Source: CAIMUS01 sp963708455 (lineage in GTDB: Bacteria; Pseudomonadota; Gammaproteobacteria; Competibacterales; Competibacteraceae). From it: a stretch of DNA of 64,000 bases. The notes beneath the pieces are model-generated. The model was given only the letters and a program-made list of their open reading frames with translations, made no database searches and was not told where the DNA came from. Both the position numbers and the translations under genes were made by a program. Below are positions 36,902 through 46,757 of this stretch, piece after piece (the stretch's first letter is position 1; every line of letters starts with the position of its first letter). Location: positions 992,001-1,056,000 of the forward strand of contig CAVPSQ010000004.1 of the NCBI GenBank assembly GCA_963708455.1. The letters run 5' to 3'.

Positions 36902-37675
36902 GTGAACAAGCTGTACATCTGGGAAAACCGGGTGCTTTACCTTGGCCTGTTGCCCGATATATCCGAGCACCGTCTCGGCGGCGCGGCCTTGTGCTTGGGC
37001 ATCGACCAGCCCTTCCGAGTGCTGGAAAGCGGTAGCGCCGCCTGGCAAGTGTGTCGCAGCGTGCTGATTCCGCCGGGCTGCATGCACGCCATCAACCTGG
37101 AGGGAGCGCCGATGGCGGTGTTGTTTCTGGAGCCGGAGAGCCTGCATTACGCCATCCTGCGGGACGCCATGCAGGACGGCGAGTGGCAATGCCTGTACGG
37201 TCTGGCTCACCAGGACCGGGCTCTGGAAATCGCCGCCGCGCTCTATCACCAGCCCCACGATGCGACCAGCACTTATCGCCTGCTCGACGTGATCATCGAT
37301 CCCGATCACCGGGCGCCGGATAGCAACCGCCCGCTGGATAGCCGCATCAACCGGGTCGTGCAACTCATCAAGGACGATATTTCCCTGAGCTATTCAGTGC
37401 AAAAACTGGCCGAACGGGTCAATCTGTCGCCCACCCGTCTGGTGCATCTGTTCAAGGAGCAGGCCGGTGTGCCGATCCGCCGCTTCCGCCAGTGGAACCG
37501 GATGCGGGCCGTAGTGGCCTGTGTGGCCGACGGAGGAACGCTCACCGACGCGGCGCTGCACGCCGGTTTTTCCGACTCCGCCCATTTCAGCCGGGCATTT
37601 CGCAACATGTTCGGGTTGAAGCCATCGTTTCTATTCAACCGATCCGCCGAACTGGCCATCATTATCGGCCAATAG
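36902..37675 (+). CDS. AraC family transcriptional regulator
   Basis: A 257-residue DNA-binding protein. The N-terminal part (about residues 1-130) is a cupin-like sensor fold, with IPPGCMHAINLEG typical of AraC-type ligand-binding cores. The C-terminal double helix-turn-helix is clear: SYSVQKLAERVNLSPTRLVHLFKEQAGVPIRRFRQWNRMR and TDAALHAGFSDSAHFSRAFRNMFGLKP. The ligand and targets are unknown. GTG start at 36902. The last 83 bases recur as a decayed copy upstream of the agmatine deiminase gene at 46663-46745. Confidence 0.88.
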   Translation: MNKLYIWENRVLYLGLLPDISEHRLGGAALCLGIDQPFRVLESGSAAWQVCRSVLIPPGCMHAINLEGAPMAVLFLEPESLHYAILRDAMQDGEWQCLYGLAHQDRALEIAAALYHQPHDATSTYRLLDVIIDPDHRAPDSNRPLDSRINRVVQLIKDDISLSYSVQKLAERVNLSPTRLVHLFKEQAGVPIRRFRQWNRMRAVVACVADGGTLTDAALHAGFSDSAHFSRAFRNMFGLKPSFLFNRSAELAIIIGQ

Positions 37676-37775
37676 CCGGGTATTCCTGCTGCCACTGCTC
37701 TAAAAGGCTACCCACTTAAGGCGAAACCATCGCGTCGGTGTCCTTGCCGGCCTGCTGCGGTCAGGTCTGCCCAAC

Positions 37776-37802
37776 CCTGGGAGCGCCGGCGTCCTCGCCG
37801 GC
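37776..37802. repeat. Single copy of the inner palindrome arm
   Basis: The 27 bases CCTGGGAGCGCCGGCGTCCT... up to 37802 differ by one base from the left inner arm at 36425-36451. There is no matching inverted partner nearby. It lies in the gap between the AraC gene and the giant surface gene. Confidence 0.7.
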
Positions 37803-37852
37803 CCGTTGCGGTCAACCTGCCAAGTGTCCCGGCTTAAGTAGATACCTCCCCC

Positions 37853-37886
37853 AAAAAAACAGGGCGACCTGGTTAAGGTCGCCCTG
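37853..37886 (-). terminator. Rho-independent terminator of the giant surface-protein gene
   Basis: Read leftward: CAGGGCGACC, a 7-base loop, GGTCGCCCTG, then seven T residues (37859-37853). A second hairpin without a T-run (AGGCGGCTGC-TTTTG-GCAGCCGCCT, 37907-37931) sits between it and the gene's last codon. The orientation fits the leftward giant gene. Confidence 0.85.
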
Positions 37887-37964
37887 CTCGTTTCAGTCAT
37901 CGTGACAGGCGGCTGCTTTTGGCAGCCGCCTGCCGCTTAGCTCACACTGCCAGGCAGTGCCCGC

Positions 37965-40900
37965 TCACTGTGGTACGCACGGCACCGGAGCGACCGCGTT
38001 GGTACCGGTCTTGGCCGGCGAGTTGTGTACCTGTGGGACCTTCACCGAGCCGAAGCCCACCGTCCCGAAGGCCGCGCCGGAAACCGTCACCTCATAGGAG
38101 TTGGTGAAGTTCCAGTCTTTGAACGCCGGGTTGGTTACAACGAAGTTGCTGTCGGCCGGCGGTGAATCCACGATCAGATTCACGCCGTTGCTGGTGCAGT
38201 TCCCGTTAACACACAGCCCCGTGTCGTTGAGGTTGCGCGCCAGCGACGAGTTCCAGTCCAGCAGCCATCCCGCCTGACCCAGGTTTATCTTGCCTTCACC
38301 ACCGGTCGCACCCAGGTTGGCATAGCCCGAAGGCGTGCCGGTCTTGGCGGTGAGGTAGTCGAGCTGGAAGTCCATCACCAGCTTGTTGCCCTATCGTAGA
38401 AGCGGAACCCGGCTGAGTCGCTACCGGTGAGGTTGCCGAACGTATGAGTCCTTGCCCAGCCGATGGAATTTATCCCATAGCTGTTGTCGTTCAGGCTACG
38501 CTCCTGGTCGTACTTGACATTCACGTCACCGTTGGCCAACACCGTCACGTACAGCCTGCCTGCCTTCACGGTCGGTTTGCCGTAAGATCCAGGGTGCACA
38601 TATTGGTGCCAGGCGGTTGCGGCGGTATGGTGGACGGTATGAAGCCGAAGTCATACGTCAGGTCGGACGCATTGTCCGTGGGCAGAGTGACGGTATCCGG
38701 GTTGGGGTTGCTATCCATAGCGGGATCAGTAGTCCCACCGGTTGTCGTCGGCTCGTAGCCCGACGCCGTCGCCTTCACCTGGTACGTACCCGCACACAGA
38801 CCGGTGAACTGGTACTTGCCGCTCGCATCGGTTATCGTCGTCTTCAGCACATTGCCCGCCGAATCCAACAACGTGACCGTGGCGCCGGCGATACCCGGCT
38901 CATCTGTTGGCGAACCCTGGATGCCGTCCTTGTTGGTGTCCTTCCACACGTAGTCACCGATGACGCCCGAGCACTGGAACGCGCAGGTGGTAGCCTTACC
39001 GGTGCCGCTGTACGAACCGGTGTAGTTGGAACCACCGCCGCCCCTCGCTCCCTTGCCTACATTCGACTTGTAGCTCTCGGGTGTGCCCGCTTTGTCGCTG
39101 TTCTTGTACGGATTCAGCTTATCGCCATCGATGGGTTTCACACCGAGAGCGTTTTGGTCACCGCTGAACGGGTTGTACACGGCGGCCGCCCACTTCCATT
39201 CGACCTCGACGTTAGGCGTGGAGCTGGTGAAGGTTCCGGTCCAGTTTACCTTCTTGATGCCGCCCGGCAAACCGGCCGCCGGCACCTGGTAAGGCAGCCC
39301 GGCCAGGAACACATTGCCGCTGAAACCAGCCGGCACGGTGGTCACCCACTTGTCATCCACGAAGGCCGTCGAAGCCGTTGTAGTACTGGACGAGAAGGTG
39401 ATTGCGCCGTCAGGTACGGGCAGAGTGTAGTTCACGCCGTTCGCGGTGAACGTGACTGTGGAGTTGTTGAAGCGGATGACGCCGCCGCTCGACCCCAGGC
39501 CGCTCTTCACTTTGAAGATGGAGTTGAACCAGACATACGACCCGCCAGGAATGGCGTCGCCATTGAAGTCAGAGCTGATCGGTGTCGTTCCGGTGATGCA
39601 GACGCTGGGAGGTATCGGTACACACGGTACGGGCGTGAGCTCGTTCTGCCCGAACTTGGGCGGCGAGTTGTGGACCGATGGCACGGCCACGCTGCCAAAG
39701 CCGGACGCACCGAAAGCCGCACCACTCACCTTGACAGTATAGACGACGTTGAAGTCCCAACCGTAGGGATAAGCCGACGGGTTCAACAACGTATAGCTCG
39801 TGGACGAGACCGTCTTGGGCGAGTTGACCAGCAGGTTGGTGCTGTCAACAGTGCAGTTGCCACTCTTGCAGTTCGTGTTCAGGTTCTCCGCGATGGAGGT
39901 CGAGCAACCCTGGATGTAGGTCCCACCGGTGACTACCTTGCCATCACCACCCGTGGCGCACAAGGTATCGTAGCCCGACGGCGTTCCGGTCTTCGCAGTG
40001 ATGTAATCGAAGAACGCATCCAACACCGTGGTGCCGGCGGCATTCTTGAACACGAACTCCGCCTTGTCGCTACCGGTCAGGTTGCTAAAGGTGTGAGTCT
40101 TGCTTCCCCAGCCGACCACATTCGTGCCATAACTGTTGTCGTTGATGGTGGTGAGCTGATCGTAGATGGCCGTCACGTCGCCCGTGATCGGATCGACGTT
40201 CCACTTCAGGGTCGCCACTTTTTCACCGGCGTGGCCGCTGGTGTCAGTGGGTGGCACGCACAGGTCTTGACCGGGCGGGTTGCAGTAGTGGCTGACGTCA
40301 CTCGACTGCACCAATGTGCCTGGAGTGCCGTCCGTCCCGTATCCGTTTACCGTACCGGTATTCTCGTACGTCGGCCGGGTGTTGGTACTGTTATTGCCGC
40401 AGCCTGCCTTCACGGAACTCATCGAAGACGACAGTTGCTGCGCCGTTGCCGTGGCCGTGCAATCGACATAGGCGCCCACCGCCAGGGAGGGAATGGTGTT
40501 GTTGTTCCCGGTACCGGGGCAGGTGATCGTCACAGTCTGGCTGGTGACCGTGGGATCGGTCACCGTGAGGTTTTGCAGACCGATGTTGCCGGTGTTGGTC
40601 ACCCGATAGGTCCAGGTTACGGTACTACCCGAGGCTATCGACGCCACCTCATCGCCGCCTGTCGCGAACGATCCGTCTCCCGCTGTCGGGTTGCCGTTGA
40701 GGTTGTTACCGTCCCAACCATTGGTGTACTTCTGCAACTTCACGGCTGGTGTGGCTGGATTGCAGTAGTGGCTGGGATCCTCCACGCTCAAGGTCTGTAT
40801 GACGCCACTGACTACCGCCTGCGCGTCTACCCGTCCCATGTTCTCGTACGTCGGCCGTCCATTATCGGTGACACTACCGCAGCCTTTCTTCACGTTGCTC

Positions 40901-43900
40901 ATTGCATACGTCAGTTGCGGCGCGGTTGCCGTAGCCGTGCAGTTGACCGTGTTGGCAGGCGGCACGCCCACCGGCAGGGAGGCGATGGTGTTGGTCCCGT
41001 TGCCGCAGTTGATCGTCGCACCCACTGGCAAGGCGGCATCTGTCACCGTGATGTTTTGCAACGGAGTGTCGCCCACGTTTTGCACCACGTAGGTCCAGGT
41101 TACGGTGCTATTCGGGGAAATCGATGCCACCTGAAGGCCGCCTGTCGCGAATGATCCGTCTCCCGCTGTCGGTATGCCATTGAGGTTGTCACCGTCGATG
41201 CCGTTGGTGTATTTCACCAGCTTTACTTCCGGGTTGACGAATGGGGTCGGGGGATTGCAGTAGTGGCTGATGTCACTGGACGTCGTCGCCACGCTGCTGA
41301 ATTTCCCTTTGCCTGCCACCGTGCCGGTGTTCTCGTAGGTCGGCCGGGTAACAAGCGTGTTGCTGCCACAACCACTCTGGACGTAGTTGTCGCCGAGTTG
41401 CAGTGGCTGCGCACCGGTGGGTAACGACGCCTGGCAATCGACCACCTCGTTCAGATTGAGGAGAGGGATGACATTGTTGGCGTAACCGGTACAGACGATG
41501 GTCGCGCCCTGGGCCGTCGCCTGGGTATCGGTCACCGTGACATTGACCAGCGGCTCGTTGCCGGTGTTGGTCACTCGGTAGGTCCAGGTCACCGGGCCAC
41601 CCACGACTACCTGCGCTACCTGGTCGCCACCTTGGGTAAATGGACCGCTTGGCGGCGTGGTGACCGGTATGCCGTTAAGGATATTGCCATCCCAACCATT
41701 GGTGAACTTTCTCATATTCACCGCCGGCTTCAAGGGATTGCAGTAGTGGCTGATGTCGCTGTCGTTCAACGTAGTCTGGCTGAGTTGGCCGGAGCCGGTC
41801 ACATAGCCGGTGTTCTCGTAGGTCGGCCGGGTATTGTTCCCGCCATTGCCGCAGCCCTGGAACACATTGCCCCCCAACGTTAAATTCCTCGCACCGCTGG
41901 GCAGCGTCGCCACACAGTTGGCGACTGCGCCTACCGGCAAGGAGGCGATGGTGTCGGTTCCGTTGCTGCATTTGATCAGCGCACCCAAGGCTGTCGCCGA
42001 GGGGTCCGTCACCTTGACATTGACCAGCGGCTCATTGCCGGTGTTGGTCACCTGGTAGGTCCAGGTTACCGGCTGACCCACGACTACCTGCGCTACCTGG
42101 TCGCCACCTTGGGTAAATGGACCGGTTGGCGGCGTGGTGACCGGTATACCGTTAAGGTTATTGCCATCCCAACCATTGGTGAACTTAATCAGTTCCATCC
42201 CCGGTTTCGGGTTGCAGTAGTGACTGGGGTCATCGTCACTCACAGTGGTTTGGCTGAACTGGCCTTTGGCTACCACCGCTCCCATGTTCTCATAGGTGGG
42301 GCTGGGAGGCGTGTTACTACTGTTGCTGCAGCCGGGTACCACTTCGGGCGAGTTGGGCCCATACGCCAGTTGCTGCGCGGTTCCTAACGCTGTGCATGTG
42401 GCAGAGGCGCCTCCCACCAAGGGGCCGGCAATCGTGTTGGTCCCGTTGCCGCAGTTGATCGTTGCCCCCTGAGCCGTCGCACGAGGGTCGGTCACCACGA
42501 TGTTGACCAGCGGCTCACTGCCCGTGTTGGTCACTCGGTAGGTCCAGGTGACCGTACTACCCGGGGCCACCACCGGGACCTTATTGTCGCCCGGCACGGA
42601 CGATCCATTCGGCGGCGTTATCACCGGGCTGCCGTAAGCGTTGTCAGCGTCGTAACCGTTGGTGAACTTCTTCAGCGTCAACCCCGGCTGGGTCGGCGTG
42701 TAGATGCCCGCATCCAAAGTATTGTTGTAGGTGTTCGACGGCACGGGGGTGCAATCAGTTCTACCTGTCACCTGGTCGGCGTTGCTGTCGATAGCCGTAT
42801 TGTTGCCCACGTACGGGGTGGTGAAGACCGTGCCCGTCGGCTTGATGAACTCGACGATATAACTGCCCGGCTTGACCAGGAAGGAGTAGAGCCCGTTGAC
42901 GTCGGTGGTGATGCTGGAGTTACCGTTCAAGTCGGTGACCAGGGTGCCACTGCAATTCCGCAGTCTCACCGTCACGCTGGGATAACCGCCCCCGTAGGTG
43001 CAACCGGGGAGAGCCGCATCGTCCTGGATACCGTTCTGGTTGCAGTCCTGCCACACCAAGTCGCCGAGCTTGGCCGGACAATAGACACCCGCGTCCCAGG
43101 TATCGTCGTACGTGTTGACCGGGAGTGTGATCAACCCAGTCTGACCGGTGGTCAGGTTGGCGTTGCTGTCGTCCACCGGCGTGGAGCCTGTGGCTTTATA
43201 CGGGCTGAAGCTGGGTGTTGTGCTGCTGCCGAACTGGCAGAAGTTGTCCGGCTTGCCGAACTGCACGCAATAGTTGCCCGCCGTCAGGTTGGTGAATTTG
43301 TAGAGCCCGTTACTATCCGTGTTCATGGACATGGGCGTAGTCAACGGCCCGCAACTGCCATTCAGCAGGGTGACCAGCACGCTGGGGATGCCCGGCTCAT
43401 TGGTGTCCTGGATGCCGTTGGCGTTGAGATCGTGCCAGAAGAAATTGCCGAGACTCGATTTCAGGATTACCGGTTGGTAAACCCCGGCATCGATGGTGGG
43501 GTTATAAGCGCCCGAAACCAGGTTGAACTGACCCGTTACCCCCGTGGCGGGGTTCGGATTGCTGTCCAGCGTGATGCCGCCGGCCGGGTTGTTCTGGGGG
43601 CTGAAGGCGTAGTTAGCCGGTGGGAAGAACTTCACCTGATAGCAGCCCGGCGCGAGATTGCTGAAGCCGTACCAGCCGGCGCCGCCGGCAACCTGCGGAG
43701 ATTGCGGAATCTGCGGGAACGGTGGAGGGGCAGGCACATTAGCCGTGGTGGTCGGGTTTTGACCCGCCGGCAAGGATACGAGATTGTCAGAACAGTCATA
43801 CAGTTCGACCGTCAGGCCGTTGATGCCCGGTTCGCCGCCCGACAGGTTCAGATTGTCTTGAACACCGTCCTTGTTGAGGTCGTTCCACACCGTATCGCCC

Positions 43901-45030
43901 AGCGCGACTGCACAGTACAGACCGGCGTCGACGCTGCGGTTGATTTCGCTCGGCAGCATGGTCACCGCGGGAGCCACGCCGTCTGTCGGGTTGGCGTTAC
44001 TGTCGGTCAGGTCGCCGCCTACGAACTGTTTGGTGAACTTGAGCGCACCGCCCGGTCCGGTCTGATACTTGTTCGTGCAGTAGTTCGGCACCGTGCTCGG
44101 GTCGAATTTCACGCAGTACGGGGTTCCGGTCGCGGCTGGCTGAATGTCAGGGCTGGTGAACTCGTAGAAACCGATCGAGTTGGTCGTCGTGGTGGCTTTG
44201 ATGATATTGGGATTGCCGCAGTCCACCAGATAGACCCTGACGTTGCCGATGCCGGGTTCGCAATTGGTATCGTAGGCGAAGTTGGGAATCCGGCTGCTGG
44301 TGTTGATCAAGGAGCCCGCCGCGTAGTTGCAGTCCTGGATGCCGTTGCCGTTGAGGTCTTCCCAAACGCGATCGCCCAGCAGGGGCTTAATCGTCCCTAC
44401 GTCGGGCTTGACGGGATTGGCCTGGAAATTCTGGGTGTAGGTGCCCGTGAAGGTGGATTGTTCGGCTTGTATCTGCACGCCGATATCCCCCGGCAGGACC
44501 AGACTGGCCATAAACCCACCGGTCACATGGACACGCATGTCGAAACGATCGGTGCCGCCGCCGCTATCCTCGGAGCCAAATTCGAGGACCGTGCCGCTCA
44601 ACAGGGTGCCGCTCCATACGGTAATTCCGTTGGGGGCCAACACCGTGCCGGTCAGCGTAAAGGTGTTGGTTCCAGGGGCAACCTGGCAGGTCCTGGTTTG
44701 AGTACCCACGATGATACAGGACGTTTTATCGACGCCGAACTGGATATTCAAAGCTGGCGCGGGCGGTTGGATGAAGTTGACCGGGCCTGCGCCATAGTTA
44801 ACCGCCTGGGGTACCGTATTGACCACGAAGGTGCCCGTGGTGCCTGCACCGGCGGTATAGTTGAGGGTCCCTACTCCAGTGGGACTTATTAATGGATAGG
44901 TAAGAACGATTCCGCCCAGGATCAGATCTGGATCATCTGAATTTTGAGGAAGGGCGGTATTAGCCACTAAAGCGCCTGCAAGCAATGCAAGCGCTTTCAG
45001 CGAATTGGGGAAATACCAGGGAATTTTCAT
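37965..45030 (-). CDS. Giant secreted SdrD-B/DUF11-like repeat protein (frame breaks near 38391 and 38585)
   Basis: About 2,350 residues after repair; the first 2,154 are in one frame. Signal peptide at 1-28. Residues 30-210 are a beta-rich module resembling the neighbouring PEP-CTERM protein. Four SdrD-B-like domains start near 216, 375, 525 and 653 (for example LGDTVWNDLNKDGVQD, a Ca-binding-type motif). Five tandem DUF11-like units of about 162 residues start near 781, 944, 1105, 1269 and 1431 (KFTNGWDGNNLNG ... VTWTYRVTNTGNEPLVN). A module of about 220 residues (1589-1811), a second beta region and a fifth SdrD-B domain (about 2020) follow. The 1589-1811 module recurs at the very C-terminus in shifted frames, ending PVPCVPQ. 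No sorting anchor is visible. Probably an extracellular matrix or adhesive protein; function inferred. Confidence 0.85.
40265..42690 (-). repeat. Five tandem direct repeats of about 485 bp inside the giant gene
   Basis: Each unit encodes LxKFTNGWDGNNLNG, then a Gly/Pro segment, VTWTYRVTNTGNEPLVNVxVTDP, a Cys pair, and RPTYENTG ... SHYCNP. Unit starts lie near 42687, 42190, 41715, 41225 and 40740. Units 2 and 3 are the closest pair, so recent duplication or recombination between them is likely. Confidence 0.85.
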
Positions 45031-45200
45031 TGATACATACTCGCTTTACGCACAAACCATTGCTCAATCGACAATCGGTTTGTTAGCCTTGAATTAACCT
45101 GTGCAATGCCTAATGCCACGATCAAAAGCACTAGCCACCCGCCAGGTACGGGAATTTTCAGCAAATCGACCTCCGGAAAGTGAGTAAAAAACCGATGCAT
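45027..45200 (-). CDS. Small membrane ORF translationally coupled to the giant gene
   Basis: A 57-codon open frame (ATG at 45200) whose stop overlaps the giant gene's start as ATGA. Its middle reads LLKIPVPGGWLVLLIVALGIAQ, one membrane span with a Pro-x-Pro-Gly-Gly-Trp entry, followed by a basic segment (NSRLTNRL) and VRKASMYQ. A perfect Shine-Dalgarno GGAGGT (45174-45169) precedes an in-frame TTG at 45164, giving a 45-residue product that starts just before the span; either start is possible. The span resembles a C-terminal sorting tail of IPTL/PEP type but stands alone. Function unknown. Coupling and the strong ribosome site argue that it is translated. Confidence 0.55.
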   Translation of the reverse strand: MHRFFTHFPEVDLLKIPVPGGWLVLLIVALGIAQVNSRLTNRLSIEQWFVRKASMYQ

Positions 45201-45299
45201 TTTAAGAAATGCCCTGCTTTGTCAACGAAATCGGGGCCGACCATCGTGACCAGCCCCGGCTGAACTAATTTCCCCACTCAGGCGACCATACGCATGGTG

Positions 45300-46016
45300 T
45301 CAAGTCGCCCGAACAGGGCGCTGCCGGCGAACGCCGCACAGGGCCAGCCCGCCCGCAGCCAACAGAACCAGGGTGCCGGGTTCGGGCACTTGTGATATGT
45401 CCGTGGCGTTATCCGCTGCACCTGTACCACTGAAATTAGCCGCATCCTGGAAGAACGGGTTTAGGTTCGCGGAACTGAAGACGACAGCCAGGTTGGGACC
45501 AAAATTCAAATTACCGCCAACGCCGTTGTAATAACTGGTCACACTCCCCCTGAAATCGAAGGTGCCACTTTGATCACCTAACGTGCCGGTATAATCGGTG
45601 CCGAAATCGGTGAGATTAGCCGTCAACAGGGTGCTACCATTGGGAATGGTGTAACCGCCCGTGTTAATTCCGCCCGTAATGGTCAAAGTACCACTAATCA
45701 AATCGTTGGTGTTTGCGTTGAGAATAGCGCTCAGAGAGTAGGTCATACCATTGATAGTCCAAGGGTTATTACTCGGATCCTTGTAGGTACCGGTCGAGGT
45801 ACCCGTTTGAACGAGGGTGAGTCCATTATTAGTAGGACTACCACCGCCATAGGTGTATGAGAGCAGGAGATTGGTAGCCGCAATATCGGGGTTGATGAAA
45901 GTGGGATTCAGCAACGGTGTTGGAAAACCAGGGGCGGCATGGCTGGCGTTGCCCAGCAGCAGGCCGGCTGTCAACAGCATCAGGCTTAGGATGCCTCGGT
46001 GAATCTTGTTGAACAT
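45300..46016 (-). CDS. PEP-CTERM sorting domain protein
   Basis: A 238-residue secreted protein. Signal peptide MFNKIHRGILSLMLLTAGLLL ... ASHA at 1-28. The beta-rich body has YSLSAILNANTNDLISGTLTITGG and TFDFRGSVTSYYNGVGG. The C-terminus is a canonical PEP-CTERM tag: VPEPGT at about 210-215, a hydrophobic helix LVLLAAGGLAL, then RRQRPVR. Exosortase (EpsH-type) is known to process such tags in exopolysaccharide-producing bacteria; none is encoded in the window. The body resembles the N-terminal module of the downstream giant protein. A sigma-54-like promoter lies about 150 bases upstream. Confidence 0.9.
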   Translation of the reverse strand: MFNKIHRGILSLMLLTAGLLLGNASHAAPGFPTPLLNPTFINPDIAATNLLLSYTYGGGSPTNNGLTLVQTGTSTGTYKDPSNNPWTINGMTYSLSAILNANTNDLISGTLTITGGINTGGYTIPNGSTLLTANLTDFGTDYTGTLGDQSGTFDFRGSVTSYYNGVGGNLNFGPNLAVVFSSANLNPFFQDAANFSGTGAADNATDISQVPEPGTLVLLAAGGLALCGVRRQRPVRAT

Positions 46017-46166
46017 ATTACCTCCAGAAATTTGGAATCAATCTTTAAGGAATCTACAAAACTGTTCACAACCACGTCTTGCCTGGATACCTCCTCCCTG
46101 AGCCGGCCGGCTCGAACCGCTGCCGGAACAGCTTCCCTACTACTTATGACGTAGTCGATAAGGATA

Positions 46167-46182
46167 AGCAAAAACTGCGCCA
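46167..46182 (-). promoter_or_regulatory. Sigma-54-type -24/-12 promoter of the PEP-CTERM gene
   Basis: Read leftward, TGGCGCAGTTTTTGCT matches the sigma-54 consensus TGGCACG-N4-TTGCW, with GG at -24 and GC at -12 separated by exactly 10 bases. Transcription would start near 46156, leaving a leader of about 140 bases before the ATG at 46016. Confidence 0.7.
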
Positions 46183-46255
46183 ATCTTAGGTCTTTGATAA
46201 AATCAATTTAAATTCAACGACTTAAAATATATATCCCAATGGCGCCTATTCAAAG

Positions 46256-46463
46256 TGTAAAATTTTCTGACAGTTGTTACCGCCCGTTTTCTGTCACTTT
46301 TTCGCCAGGTTTTTGATTTATATGTAAAAATCAACAAATACTACTTTTTATAATGTGTAAAATTTACTTTACGCGATGGTCTGACCCTGGTCGGACTGAT
46401 TCTGATAAATTATTTAACATACAAAGATATATAACCATTTTGGGGGTGTAAAATTTACTGACA
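46256..46463. promoter_or_regulatory. Triple TGTAAAATTT motif, candidate enhancer sites
   Basis: Three near-identical 17-mers: TGTAAAATTTTCTGACA (46256-46272), TGTAAAATTTACTTTAC (46356-46372) and TGTAAAATTTACTGACA (46447-46463). They lie 75-280 bases upstream of the sigma-54-like promoter, where an enhancer-binding activator would act. PEP-CTERM genes of floc-forming bacteria are known to be controlled by the PrsK/PrsR-RpoN system; that PrsR binds here is inferred. Confidence 0.6.
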
Positions 46464-46662
46464 TCTGGCTTGGTTCAGGTCATTCGAGCATTTAACAAAA
46501 TTGTAAATCAGCATATCGCCCAGGACAAATAATATCTATCCAGAAACCGCAAAAGATTGTTAACAAATACGTCCGATTCAGACTGTAAACTAGCGGCATC
46601 GAATCCGGCCTCCAATCCTGGGGACAGCATCGATGGCAAAACGCCGATCCGCCGCTGGTCTG

Positions 46663-46745
46663 GGGTATTTCGCAACTTGTTCGAGTTGAAGCCATGATTT
46701 TCGTTCAACCGCTCCGCTAAACTGGCCATCCTCATCGGCCAATAA
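46663..46745 (+). pseudogene. Decayed C-terminal fragment of an AraC-type regulator
   Basis: Eighty-three bases align without gaps to the end of the AraC gene at 37593-37675, including the final stop codon. In that frame it reads VFRNLFELKP, a stop, then FSFNRSAKLAILIGQ. The rest of the gene is absent. It abuts the agmatine deiminase gene, 13 bases before its ATG. Confidence 0.75.
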
Positions 46746-46757
46746 ACAGTCCACACC

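Larger units (their letters stand above)
46017..46757. other. AT-rich 740-bp control region upstream of the PEP-CTERM gene
   Basis: Contains no gene. From left to right it holds the leader of the PEP-CTERM gene, a sigma-54-like promoter (46167-46182), three copies of a TGTAAAATTT motif, and at the right end an 83-base decayed copy of an AraC-gene tail next to the agmatine deiminase start. The base composition is far more AT-rich than the flanking genes. Confidence 0.7.

Noticed and set aside
38617..41154. Long 845-residue open frame on the + strand
   Set aside because: It is the antisense shadow of the GC-rich, repeat-containing giant gene; Arg-rich with no domain or ribosome site.
46378..46400. 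Imperfect dyad GGTCTGACCCTGGTCGGAC
   Set aside because: Short and imperfect, lies between the stronger TGTAAAATTT motifs; no reason to call it an operator.
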